This document shows, piece after piece, positions 17,120 through 25,750 of a DNA stretch of 64,000 nucleotides. The position numbers and the translations under genes are program-made. This DNA comes from Desulfocicer vacuolatum DSM 3385. Its GTDB lineage: Bacteria; Desulfobacterota; Desulfobacteria; Desulfobacterales; Desulfobacteraceae. The notes below the pieces were generated by a model. The model was not told the DNA's origin. It saw only the letters and a list, made by a program, of their open reading frames with translations, and searched no databases. The number at the start of each line of letters is the position of its first letter. Position 1 is the first letter of the stretch. The DNA is taken from contig NZ_FWXY01000005.1 of NCBI RefSeq assembly GCF_900176365.1, forward strand, positions 1-64,000, written 5' to 3'.

Positions 17120-18007
17120 ATGAAAATAATGATATGTGGCAGTGACGGTCAACTGGGATGGGATTGTATCCGGGTGTTTGGAGCTGACAATGAAATTTTT
17201 TCCTTTAATCGTACCCAGCTGGATATAAGCGATTCCCATGCTGTGGAAGACACCGTGGCCCGGGTGATGCCCCAGGTGCTCATTAACTGTGCAGCCTTTA
17301 CCCATGTGGACCGGTGTGAAACAGAAAAAGAGACGGCATTTAAAATCAACACCCTGGGTCCCCACCATTTGGCAAAGGCCTGTGCCCGACATCGGGCAAC
17401 CCTTGTCCATGTATCAACGGATTATGTGTTTGACGGAAATCGTGAACTGCCGCTGGCCTGGTCGGAAAGCGATGCGCCCCATCCTGTGTCCGTGTATGGC
17501 CAGAGCAAACTTGAGGGTGAACAAAAACTGGCAACGGTGTGGGAGGATCATATTATTGTTCGAACGGCATGGCTTTACGGAGCCCATGGCAATAATTTCC
17601 TTAAAACCATGTTGCGTCTGACCCTTGCCAACCCGGAAAAAGAATTTAAGGTTGTGGATGATCAATACGGCTCCCCCACCTGGTCCTTGAGATTGGCACT
17701 TCAAATGGAAAGGTTGGTGAAAGAAGAGGGGCGGGGCATTTATCATGCCACTTCCGAAGGCTATTGTTCCTGGTATGAACTGGCTGTTTTTTTTCTAAAA
17801 AAAATGGATGTCCCCCATAACCTGATTCCCTGCACCACAGCCCAATACCCCACCCCCACGGCCAGGCCCTTTAATTCCATTCTTGAAAACAAACGCTTAA
17901 AGCAGGAGAACATCCATCGCATGACCGGATGGCGTCACGGTGTGGAACAGTTTGTATCTCGTTTTCGCAATGAACTACTGGAAGCGGCACGGCTGGAAAT
18001 TCAGTGA
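17120..18007 (+). CDS. rmlD: dTDP-4-dehydrorhamnose reductase
   Basis: 295 residues from the ATG at 17120, which has GGAGAAGAGG about seven bases upstream. The longest ORF starts 180 bases earlier inside the repeat and is rejected. Features of the extended short-chain dehydrogenase family are visible: GSDGQLG nucleotide-binding turn at 7-13, 'VSTDYVFDG', and the catalytic Tyr and Lys in 'VYGQSKLEGE'. RmlD makes dTDP-L-rhamnose, the donor for rhamnose in LPS or capsule. The other rml genes are not in the window. Glycogen phosphorylase follows in the same direction after 113 bases. Confidence 0.9.
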   Translation: MKIMICGSDGQLGWDCIRVFGADNEIFSFNRTQLDISDSHAVEDTVARVMPQVLINCAAFTHVDRCETEKETAFKINTLGPHHLAKACARHRATLVHVSTDYVFDGNRELPLAWSESDAPHPVSVYGQSKLEGEQKLATVWEDHIIVRTAWLYGAHGNNFLKTMLRLTLANPEKEFKVVDDQYGSPTWSLRLALQMERLVKEEGRGIYHATSEGYCSWYELAVFFLKKMDVPHNLIPCTTAQYPTPTARPFNSILENKRLKQENIHRMTGWRHGVEQFVSRFRNELLEAARLEIQ

Positions 18008-18120
18008 AAAAAACTGAAAACTGAACGCTGTAAATGTGTTTTGACCGGATATGCAAGGCCCCGGATATGTAGTTTTCAGGTGGCAACTGATGACCCATGA
18101 AGTACTGAAGGAGAATGAAT

Positions 18121-20562
18121 ATGGATTCCATTATAAAACCGGATCTTTCCGGGTTTGAAAATACAATTCGTGATTATGTGAGATATGTGCTGGGCAAACC
18201 CATGACCGATGCCACTTCCACAGATCTGTTCAACGGGGTCTCTTCTGCGGTGCGTAAATTACTCATGGATATTCGCATTGAAACGGAACAGCGGTATGAT
18301 AGAAGGGATGTCAAACGAATGCACTATATCTCCATGGAGTTTCTCACCGGTCCCCTTCTTGCCAATAATCTTTTGAACATGGGTATACAGGAAGATGTTC
18401 GTGCTATTTTAAAAAATATGGGGCTGGACCTGGATATTTTGATGGCCTGTGAGCCGGATCCTTCCCTTGGAAACGGGGGCCTTGGTCGTCTGGCAGCCTG
18501 TTTTCTGGATTCCCTGGCCAGTCTGGACATGCCGGGATTCGGATATGGCATAAATTATGATTATGGGTTGTTCAAACAGAGTATCATGGGAGGGTACCAA
18601 CGGGAAAAGCCCGATTATTGGCCCAGCAGGTCCTCGCCGTGGCTCATTGCAAGATCCGGTGAAAAATGCATGGTACCGGTGTATGGCCGCATTGTGGATA
18701 CCGAGGATATTGAAGGGGGATACAACCCCATGTGGTCAGAATGGAAGCTTGTGGTGGGCAGACCCCATGATATTCCTGTGGTGGGATATGGGGGGCACAC
18801 GGCAAACCGTTTGCGCCTTTTTTCTGCCTGGGCTTCGGAAGATTTTGATATTCAGATTTTCAACGAGGGGGATTATTTCCGGGCTGTGGAGCGAAAGATC
18901 AGTTCTGAAAATATTTCTAAAATTCTTTATCCTTCCGATTCCCAGGAGGCAGGAAGGGAGCTTCGTCTGGTCCAGGAATATTTTCTGGTGGCCTGCGCGG
19001 TGCAGGATATTATTCGCATCTATTTGAAACAGCACGATGATTTTAATCAGTTTTCCAAAAAAGTGGCCATTCAGCTCAATGACACCCATCCGGCCCTCAC
19101 CGTGGCTGAATTGATGCGATCGCTTGTGGATGTCCATGGCCTGGAATGGGATAATGCCTGGGATATCACCACCCAAACCCTGGCATATACCAATCATACC
19201 CTGCTGCCCGAAGCCCTGGAAAAGTGGCCCCTGGCCATTGTGGAAAAGGTGATTCCCCGCCACCTTCAGATCATATATGAGATTAATCGGCGGTTTCTGG
19301 AAACCCTTACCGTAAACTATCCGGATGATCCCCAACGCCTCCATCGCATGTCCATCATTGAAGAGGGAGATGAAAAACAGGTAAGGATGGCACACTTGGC
19401 CATTGTGGGCAGCCATTCGGTGAATGGGGTGGCAAAAATCCATTCCCATTTGGTGAAAACCGGTCTGGTGCCTGATTTTTATGATCTGTGGCCGGAAAAA
19501 TTCAACAATAAAACCAACGGAGTCACTCCCCGGCGATGGCTTTTGTCTGCCAACCCCGGCCTTGCCCGTCTCATCACCGAGTCCATCGGTGATAAATGGA
19601 TTGTTGATCTTGACACCCTTAAAGCCCTTGAATCACTGGGGCGGGACCCTGCTTTTCTGGAAAAATTTTCCATGATAAAAAGGGAAAATAAAGTTCGACT
19701 GGCAAGATTGATCAAAAAAACCGCTTACATTGATGTGGACCCTGATTCCATTTTTGACATCCATGCCAAAAGAATCCACGAATATAAAAGACAATTTTTA
19801 AATGTCATGCACATTATCCATGGATATTTCATGATCCAGGAAGAGGGGGTTATTCCCACGGCCCCCCGGACTTATATTTTTTCCGGCAAGGCTGCACCGG
19901 GTTATTTCCTTGCAAAGTTGCTCATTCGTCTGATACACGGTGTGGCGGATGTGGTGAACAAAGATCCCCTGGTGAGCCAATGGATCAAGGTGGCCTTTAT
20001 TCCGGATTACAAGGTTTCCCTGGCCGAAATTATTATCCCCGGTGCAGATGTCAGTGAGCAGATTTCCACTGCGGGCATGGAGGCCTCGGGTACAGGCAAC
20101 ATGAAGTTTGCCATTAACGGGGCGGTGACCATGGGTACCATGGATGGTGCCAACATTGAAATTGCCGAAGCCGTGGGGCCGGATAATATCTATATTTTCG
20201 GCCATGATGTGGAAGAGATCCAGGCCATGCGGGGGGCATATGATCCGGGAAAAATATTGGCACAAAGTCCCCATATCCAACGGGTGCTTAATGCTGTTAA
20301 TTCTCCGTTGTTCTGCGGATGGGAAAACGATCTTTTTTTTCCTCTCTTTGATGCAGTGGTCAACCACGGTGATTATTATATGAACCTTGCGGATTTTCAA
20401 TCCTATGTGGATGCCCAGGTTCGGTTGTCCGGGGATTATGTTGACAAAAAAAAATGGGCACAGATGACCCTGTTAAATACAGCCCGCACTGGTATTTTTT
20501 CCAGTGATCGTACCATCAGGGAGTATGCCGGGGAGGTGTGGGGACTGGAACGTCAGATATAG
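18121..20562 (+). CDS. glgP: Glycogen/alpha-glucan phosphorylase
   Basis: 813 residues when started at the ATG at 18121. AAGGAG at 18108-18113 is seven bases from this ATG but only one base from the ATG at 18115, so 18121 is preferred. Length and motifs fit the family: the N-terminal 'DPSLGNGGLGRLAACFLDS' block, 'NDTHPALTVAELMR', 'VTPRRWLLSANP', and the pyridoxal-phosphate lysine in 'EASGTGNMKFAING'. The enzyme releases glucose-1-phosphate from storage glucan in the cytosol, so the cell stores glycogen-like polymer. No other glg gene is adjacent. A large repeat composite follows. Confidence 0.96.
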   Translation: MDSIIKPDLSGFENTIRDYVRYVLGKPMTDATSTDLFNGVSSAVRKLLMDIRIETEQRYDRRDVKRMHYISMEFLTGPLLANNLLNMGIQEDVRAILKNMGLDLDILMACEPDPSLGNGGLGRLAACFLDSLASLDMPGFGYGINYDYGLFKQSIMGGYQREKPDYWPSRSSPWLIARSGEKCMVPVYGRIVDTEDIEGGYNPMWSEWKLVVGRPHDIPVVGYGGHTANRLRLFSAWASEDFDIQIFNEGDYFRAVERKISSENISKILYPSDSQEAGRELRLVQEYFLVACAVQDIIRIYLKQHDDFNQFSKKVAIQLNDTHPALTVAELMRSLVDVHGLEWDNAWDITTQTLAYTNHTLLPEALEKWPLAIVEKVIPRHLQIIYEINRRFLETLTVNYPDDPQRLHRMSIIEEGDEKQVRMAHLAIVGSHSVNGVAKIHSHLVKTGLVPDFYDLWPEKFNNKTNGVTPRRWLLSANPGLARLITESIGDKWIVDLDTLKALESLGRDPAFLEKFSMIKRENKVRLARLIKKTAYIDVDPDSIFDIHAKRIHEYKRQFLNVMHIIHGYFMIQEEGVIPTAPRTYIFSGKAAPGYFLAKLLIRLIHGVADVVNKDPLVSQWIKVAFIPDYKVSLAEIIIPGADVSEQISTAGMEASGTGNMKFAINGAVTMGTMDGANIEIAEAVGPDNIYIFGHDVEEIQAMRGAYDPGKILAQSPHIQRVLNAVNSPLFCGWENDLFFPLFDAVVNHGDYYMNLADFQSYVDAQVRLSGDYVDKKKWAQMTLLNTARTGIFSSDRTIREYAGEVWGLERQI

Positions 20563-20597
20563 ACCGAATTTTGACCCGATTATGTCCACAAAAAAAA

Positions 20598-20997
20598 TAA
20601 AATACGCCTGAGATTTGCGGAGTGTTTCATATAACCGCCACGGGCGGACCGTATTCTGATTCGGTTCCGCCCACAACAAAGTTAGAAATACTCCCCGGGG
20701 TTGCGGAGTATTTCATATAACCCACATGTCCTGGCGGACACAACAAATATAGGGTCGTAGACGCGGAGCCAAATAGTATTATGCCGCCGCCCCCCCGATG
20801 GGCAATGGGCCCGGACCGGAACTGTAGACAGCCCAATTATCCGGTTCCTATTACCCATCGGGGGGGCGGCTCTGCCTTAGCTTGGCTTGGAGGCTGTCTT
20901 TTTTATATGAAATACTCTACAGATCAGGGGCGTATTTCATGCTTCGTTGTGGGCAGGGCCGGATCAGAATAAGGTCTGCCCATGGCAGTTATATAAA
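20598..20997. repeat. Family A repeat, locus e: 400-bp symmetric composite
   Basis: The most complete copy, and the reference for the family. Order: tail hairpin T, side hairpin S (GGGCGGACC … TCCGCCC), T (GAAATACTCC … GGAGTATTTC), core C in orientation 2, T, and S in reverse. The two S units are inverted relative to each other, so the composite is roughly symmetric. The core arms are GCCGCCCCCCCGATGGGCAA at about 20783 and its complement at about 20855, a perfect stem of about 21 bp with further pairing (ACCGGAAC/GGTTCC) inside. It lies between glgP and a TetR-type gene. Confidence 0.92.
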
Positions 20998-21115
20998 AAA
21001 AAAGAAAAAATGTCATATGAAAGGTATTTTTTTCTTGAGGTTTTTTTGCGCCCCATGTATTTAATAAATCACTCAGTATACAGTAAAGAAGGTTCAAAAT
21101 ATAAAGAGGTTTGAT

Positions 21116-21757
21116 ATGGGAATACACGAACGTAAACAAAGAGAAAAAGAACAGCGTCGAAAACAGATCATGGAAGCGGCTAAAACAGTTTTTTCCGCCA
21201 AGGGGTTCAACAGAGCAACCATGGAAGAAATTGCAGGGGAGGCTGAACTCAGTCCGGGAACGCTGTATCTTTATTTTAAAAACAAAGAAGAGCTGCACAC
21301 ATCCCTTTCCATCAATATACTTCAACATCTGACGGAACAGATGATCGCTTTTGTCCATGATAAAAACCTTGATGCCATGGAAAAACTCATGGCCCTTAAG
21401 GACGTTTTCATTAAAGTGTATGAATATGACGCCATGGTGCTTATTAATCTTTTTCATCTCCAGTCCGGAGAAACGCTGAAGAACCTTTCCGGTCCGGTTT
21501 TGAATGAAATTAAAGAGACATCCGCCGATGCCATCGGGGCCATCACAGCCATTGTGCAAGAGGGGATTGACCAGGGGGTATTTGTGGAACGCCACCCCGT
21601 TGCCCTTGCAGATATTATCTGGGCAACCTACTCGGGTGTGGTGTTGTGGGTGGACAGTAAACGGCTTTTAAACAATGAAAAAGATTTTGTTATACAGACA
21701 CTGGAAACCGCCTTTGAGCTCATTGCCATCGGATTGACCCAATCTGACAAGCCTTGA
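21116..21757 (+). CDS. TetR-family transcriptional regulator
   Basis: 213 residues; AGAGG lies five bases before the ATG. The N-terminal helix-turn-helix is typical: 'IMEAAKTVFSAKGFNRATME' followed by 'EIAGEAELSPGTLYLYFKNK'. The remaining 150 residues form an all-helical ligand-binding and dimerisation domain. TetR proteins usually repress a nearby gene until a small molecule binds. No obvious target is adjacent: the next gene is on the opposite strand and the upstream one is glgP beyond a large repeat. The ligand and regulon are therefore unknown, though autoregulation is common. Confidence 0.9.
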   Translation: MGIHERKQREKEQRRKQIMEAAKTVFSAKGFNRATMEEIAGEAELSPGTLYLYFKNKEELHTSLSINILQHLTEQMIAFVHDKNLDAMEKLMALKDVFIKVYEYDAMVLINLFHLQSGETLKNLSGPVLNEIKETSADAIGAITAIVQEGIDQGVFVERHPVALADIIWATYSGVVLWVDSKRLLNNEKDFVIQTLETAFELIAIGLTQSDKP

Positions 21758-21804
21758 TTTTGTCTGCACACATGCGGTATCCCCGCATGTGCTGTGGTCA
21801 ACTT

Positions 21805-22386
21805 TCATTTTCGACACAACCTGTGAATGGTCTGGGCATGCCACTCCCCCCTGCCCGAAAACGTCGGTATGCCCCGGGCCTTCAACTCCAATGCAATTTC
21901 TCCAAATGTACATCTTTTTTCCCGCATTTCCTGGATGAGCCGGATCACTTCAGCTTTGGTAAATCGCTCACCATCCAGGGGAGGGGGGGCCGTGGTATTG
22001 CCTTTTTCCTGAAAAATATCACCGGTGGCACCTTGGGGAACCACCTTTTCTGTGAGAATATCATTTACATTATTAAAAAAGCAAGTAATCGCCCGGTGGA
22101 GTTCCGCCTGGGTTTCTGCCAGCTTTTCTCCGGTTTCGCACATTCGCTCCACAGCAGTGGAGATGGTTGTTAAATGAGCCTTTATGGTGGGAAGCGCCTG
22201 GATTAAAGTGTCGCTTTCCTGGGTGAGATCGTCAAAGGAGGGGGGTTGCGATGATCGTCGCTCTTTATTTCTCCGTTTGTCAACGGAAGGATGAAAATTT
22301 CCTTCCGCACCTTTTCGGGTGGTGGCACTGAATCTTGATTTTTGACTTCGCTGGGGATTTCTCAGATTTTTTAAAAATTCATTCAT
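21805..22386 (-). CDS. Hypothetical protein with recombinase-like C-terminal segment
   Basis: 193 residues from the ATG at 22386, chosen because AGGAGG is six bases upstream; the longer ORF adds 13 residues. The first 65 residues are basic and low-complexity ('RNPQRSQKSRFSATTRKG'). The middle is helical, possibly coiled coil ('IKAHLTTISTAVERMCETGE'). The last 50 residues ('VIRLIQEMREKRCTFGEI' and 'GEWHAQTIHRLC') resemble the helix-turn-helix of the serine-recombinase 'Recombinase' domain, in which a short linker precedes a zinc-ribbon. There is no catalytic resolvase domain, so it is more likely a DNA-binding protein than an active recombinase. It is convergent with the TetR gene. Confidence 0.6.
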   Translation of the reverse strand: MNEFLKNLRNPQRSQKSRFSATTRKGAEGNFHPSVDKRRNKERRSSQPPSFDDLTQESDTLIQALPTIKAHLTTISTAVERMCETGEKLAETQAELHRAITCFFNNVNDILTEKVVPQGATGDIFQEKGNTTAPPPLDGERFTKAEVIRLIQEMREKRCTFGEIALELKARGIPTFSGRGEWHAQTIHRLCRK

Positions 22387-22689
22387 GAAACCTCCTGAAA
22401 ATATGGCGATTATCATAAGGTACATCCATTGGAATAATGAAGGTACTTGGGCATTGCCACCCTGAATTGTCCATGGAGATAATGGGTTCTGGTTTTAATT
22501 TGGTATTTAAAAGGTCAGTGAACTGGAATTATTGAATACAGAAAGATTTATTTTTTATAGTTTATTTTTTTAATATATACGAAACCTTGAATAAGTCAAG
22601 CTGGAAAACGTAAAATTTGACGAGCACACTTTTTTATGAATACCGGTGGGGGTAAAGGCAGATTAGAAATTAATTTTTTAAATGGGGTT

Positions 22690-22762
22690 TATCAGGTGCG
22701 TATTTCAAGCTTTATTGTGGGCAGAGCCGGATCAGTATACGGTCTGCCCATGGCAGTTATAA
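22690..22762. repeat. Family A repeat, locus f (T remnant + reversed S)
   Basis: A partial tail (GCGTATTTC) followed by a reversed side hairpin (GGGCAGAGCC … GGTCTGCCC), ending GGCAGTTATAAAA. It fills part of the otherwise empty 412-base space between two minus-strand genes; I see no gene in the rest. Confidence 0.8.
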
Positions 22763-22798
22763 AAAGCGTTATGCCGGATTTCCCGGAAGAATGATCAA

Positions 22799-23230
22799 TT
22801 ATCGCCGGGGACCGGACAGGAGTTTTTCAGTCTCTTTTTGGATACAGTGGTAAATATCCTCGTCACTGCCGAAAACATCCACAACATCCCTGTGGTTGAT
22901 CAATTTTTCAAGAATAAAGGCTGTGAGATATATGCTGACCACATTGGGGTTCTGCACCAGGGTTCGAAAGGGCGCAATCTGAAAATCAATGTCAAAATCT
23001 TCGGCTTTGCAAAGGGTGTCAAGGGATTTGCCGATCTGTTCCTGGATGGCGTTTTTGCTCAAGGTTTCCACAATGCCGTTTTCCACAAGGGCCATGGATA
23101 CCTTGTTGCTGAACATATCAATATTTTCCCGTACCGCATGGATGGCCCGACCCCTTTCCCGTTCTTTGGAAGATTCTATTTTGGAAAGCAGTTTTGCTTC
23201 CCTGTGTCCCACATTAAATGTTTTACCCAT
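22799..23230 (-). CDS. Conserved-looking protein of unknown function (143 aa)
   Basis: 143 mostly helical residues beginning 'MGKTFNVGHREAKLLSKIES' and ending basic (GPRR). No family recognised, no membrane segment, no cysteine motif. It lies 89 bases downstream of recJ on the same strand and is probably co-transcribed with it. Codon use matches neighbours and an AAAGGGA lies upstream of the ATG. Possibly a nucleic-acid-associated accessory protein, but that is only from position. Confidence 0.65.
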   Translation of the reverse strand: MGKTFNVGHREAKLLSKIESSKERERGRAIHAVRENIDMFSNKVSMALVENGIVETLSKNAIQEQIGKSLDTLCKAEDFDIDFQIAPFRTLVQNPNVVSIYLTAFILEKLINHRDVVDVFGSDEDIYHCIQKETEKLLSGPRR

Positions 23231-23319
23231 AACCCTGTCCCTTTATGTTTAAATATGGTTTAAATCTTTTTTTCTTGTGGAATTATAATCGGAAATGAAC
23301 AAGGGTTACAAGATAAAAA

Positions 23320-25035
23320 TCATATGGCCTCAATAATAATCTGGGGGAAACTTTTTTTGTTGAATCGATTCATTCGAACCCTGAAAGCAATTCTTTCAAA
23401 GTGCATGGGAAGGGGATGGCGGACATCAATATTGAATTGAAATGCTTCAATGGTCGCGCCGGAACCCTGGGCGGATGACTTTTCCAGTGTCATTTTTCGG
23501 TGTTTATCTGCAATGATGAAAGAGGAGATTACTTTAAGATCGTTGCAGTAAAAAAGCGGTTCTGGATTGTCTGTACCAAAGGGACGGAGCCTGTCTATGT
23601 TTTTAATAAAATCCTCTGTTATTTCATTTATTTCCACAAAACAATCCAGAACTAATTTTTTTTCCAGAGGGTGACCCTGGACAGCCAGTGCTACCTTTTC
23701 TGAAAATAAACGGGCAAAGTGGTTAATGTTTTTTTCTTTAATGGAAATGCCGGCAGCCATCACATGCCCGCCAAATTTTTCCAGGAGGGTGTTGCACTGG
23801 GTTAAAATGGCATGAATATCCACACCGCCCACACTTCGGCAGGAGCCTGTGGCCGGTGTGGCAGCTGTGGAGATCAGTACCACGGGTTTAAAATATTTCC
23901 GGGCGGTTTTAGATGCGGCAATGCCCAGTACGCCGGGATTCCATTTTTCATGGGCAAGCACAATGGCCTGGTTGTCAAGAATATCCGGTTGTCGCTGTAT
24001 TTGATTTTCAATGTCTTCCACAATGCTTTTTTCTGTCTGCTGACGTTTCAGGTTCAGCTGATCTAAAAGGGCTGCAGTCTGCTCTGCACTGCTTTTTTCC
24101 CGGGTGGTGAGCATGCCCACACAGATGCGGGCATGGGCCATGCGCCCTGCCGCATTGATCCTCGGGGCGATGCGAAAGGAGATATCATCCGAGTCAAATA
24201 CAGTATGATCCACCCGGCTAACATCGGCAAGGGCCTTTATCCCCGGCCTTTTTCCCTGTTGAATTACCCGAATGCCAGCGGTGGTAAAAATGCGATTTTC
24301 GTTTTTCAGGGGAACCATGTCCGCCATGGTACCAATGGCCACAAGGTCACAATAGGACATGAGGTTCGGTTCCGTGATTTCTTTCCAGAAGTGTTGCTCC
24401 CTCATGTGTTTTCTAAGGGCAATGATCAGATAAAAAGCCACCCCCACACCGGCCAGGTGATCAAGCCCTGCCATGCAGTCTTGGCGTTTGGGATTGACAA
24501 TGGCAACAGCCCGGGGAAAGGGATGGGAAATCTCATGATGGTCGGTGATGATGACGTCCATGTCTTCTTTAAGTGCCGCATCCACGGCATCGTGATTGTC
24601 TGAACCGCAGTCCACAGTGATAATAAGATCAATGCGCTGTTCCACTGCCATGGCAATGTGTTCCGGTTTCATGCTGTACCCTTCCTTTGTCCGGTGGGGA
24701 ATGTACCAGGAAACTTCAGCATTTACATGGGTAAAAAAGTCATGGAGGATGGCTGTGGCAGTGATACCGTCGGCATCAAAATCTCCAAAAATCATAATTT
24801 TTTCCCGGTGACACACGGCTGTATAAATTCGTTCCACCGCAGGTTTCATATCTTTCATGACAAAGGGAGATGCAAGATTGTCAAAGCTGGGGTTCAGAAA
24901 GGAAAATGCCGCCTCCGGTGTGGTGATACCCCGGTTCACCAAAAGTTCGGCAACGGCCCGGTGACATCCGATGACGCGGGAAATTTTGGTCACCGTACCG
25001 GGATCAGCACTTTTGTATATCCATTCCATATCCAT
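23320..25035 (-). CDS. recJ: Single-stranded-DNA-specific exonuclease RecJ
   Basis: 571 residues, the usual RecJ length. DHH-phosphoesterase motifs are in order: 'IFGDFDADGITATAIL' (motif I), 'ITVDCGSDNHDAV' (motif II), 'VIITDHHEISHPFP' (DHH, motif III) and 'GVGVAFYLI' (motif IV). The DHHA1 domain has 'GGHVMAAGISI', and an OB-like C-terminal domain follows. RecJ digests single-stranded DNA 5'-to-3' in recombination and mismatch repair with manganese or magnesium. The start is either M1 (25035) or M3 (25029); neither has a strong ribosome-binding site. A family A repeat with a promoter-like core facing this gene lies about 100 bases upstream. Confidence 0.95.
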   Translation of the reverse strand: MDMEWIYKSADPGTVTKISRVIGCHRAVAELLVNRGITTPEAAFSFLNPSFDNLASPFVMKDMKPAVERIYTAVCHREKIMIFGDFDADGITATAILHDFFTHVNAEVSWYIPHRTKEGYSMKPEHIAMAVEQRIDLIITVDCGSDNHDAVDAALKEDMDVIITDHHEISHPFPRAVAIVNPKRQDCMAGLDHLAGVGVAFYLIIALRKHMREQHFWKEITEPNLMSYCDLVAIGTMADMVPLKNENRIFTTAGIRVIQQGKRPGIKALADVSRVDHTVFDSDDISFRIAPRINAAGRMAHARICVGMLTTREKSSAEQTAALLDQLNLKRQQTEKSIVEDIENQIQRQPDILDNQAIVLAHEKWNPGVLGIAASKTARKYFKPVVLISTAATPATGSCRSVGGVDIHAILTQCNTLLEKFGGHVMAAGISIKEKNINHFARLFSEKVALAVQGHPLEKKLVLDCFVEINEITEDFIKNIDRLRPFGTDNPEPLFYCNDLKVISSFIIADKHRKMTLEKSSAQGSGATIEAFQFNIDVRHPLPMHFERIAFRVRMNRFNKKSFPQIIIEAI

Positions 25036-25124
25036 ATGTTTGTCCTGTTTTTCTAAAATTTTTCTTTATATCCAATTGCTCACTTAAAGTCAAAATATAC
25101 CATGAATCCTTTCTGATGATCATT

Positions 25125-25430
25125 TTCATATAACCCACATGTCCCGGCGGACACAACGAATATAGGGTCGTAGACGCGGAGCCAAATGGTATTATACCGC
25201 CGCCCCCCCGATGGACAATGGGCCCGGACCGGAACTGTAGACAGCTCAATTGTCCGGTTCCTATTGCCCATCGGGGGGGCAGCTCTGCTGAGGTTGCCTT
25301 GGAGGCTGCTTTTTCATATAAACATATATGGCTGTAACCACCAGCCACAACGAATATTGAAACTCTCGTGATTCCAAGCCTTTGGACGGAGTTTTATATA
25401 AAACTGCCACGGACAGACCTTATCTGGTTG
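25125..25430. repeat. Family A repeat, locus g (core + diverged T + S), between recJ and miaB cluster
   Basis: Core in orientation 2, then a decayed tail hairpin (GAAACTCTCG … GGAGTTTTAT) and a diverged side hairpin (CCACGGACAGACC). It sits in a divergent promoter region. The core stem arms surround 25200 and 25272. Confidence 0.88.
25191..25218 (-). promoter_or_regulatory. Candidate promoter inside repeat g, facing recJ
   Basis: On the minus strand TTGTCC (25218-25213), a 16-base G-rich spacer and a perfect TATAAT (25196-25191) point toward recJ, whose start is about 150 bases downstream. Prediction from sequence only. Confidence 0.35.
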
Positions 25431-25540
25431 GAACAAAGACGTCGAGGGCGTTTTTTATAGAATTTGTTGGCCATGGTCTATCAATGGTGGTATATATATA
25501 GATTTTGAACTTTTCAGGTCAATCATGGGGGCAGGCAGAG

Positions 25541-25750
25541 ATGAATACCATCATAAAAAAATTCCAGGTGGATAAGACCCGAATCGGTTTTTTAAAATTT
25601 ATTTTTGAGGCCCATGACGGCCTTGCGGTTATCACCACCCTGGAAGCGGGTTCAGGATATGTGCAGTTTGCCATTGCACCGGGGTGTGTTGCCGAGGTGG
25701 AAGCCATTTTAGACGATTTGAAAAAGGATGTGAGCATTAATGAAGTGTAA
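25541..25750 (+). CDS. DUF4911 family small protein
   Basis: 69 residues from the ATG at 25541; the ORF extends upstream to a TTG but without a better ribosome-binding site. The sequence ('TRIGFLKFIFEAHDGLAVIT', 'GSGYVQFAIAPGCVAEVEAI') fits DUF4911, small proteins that in deltaproteobacteria are often encoded next to miaB. It overlaps miaB by 11 bases, so the two are translated together. Biochemical role unknown; linkage suggests a connection with tRNA thiomethylation or Fe-S supply. Confidence 0.75.
   Translation: MNTIIKKFQVDKTRIGFLKFIFEAHDGLAVITTLEAGSGYVQFAIAPGCVAEVEAILDDLKKDVSINEV

Noticed and set aside
17120-20562. rmlD and glgP as a dedicated polysaccharide operon
   Set aside because: Same strand, but a 113-base gap and unrelated pathways (rhamnose donor synthesis and glycogen breakdown); no other sugar genes nearby.
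20473-20972. Short ORFs over repeat e
   Set aside because: Translations of hairpin sequence; the same peptides recur at other repeat loci, so they are repeat artefacts.
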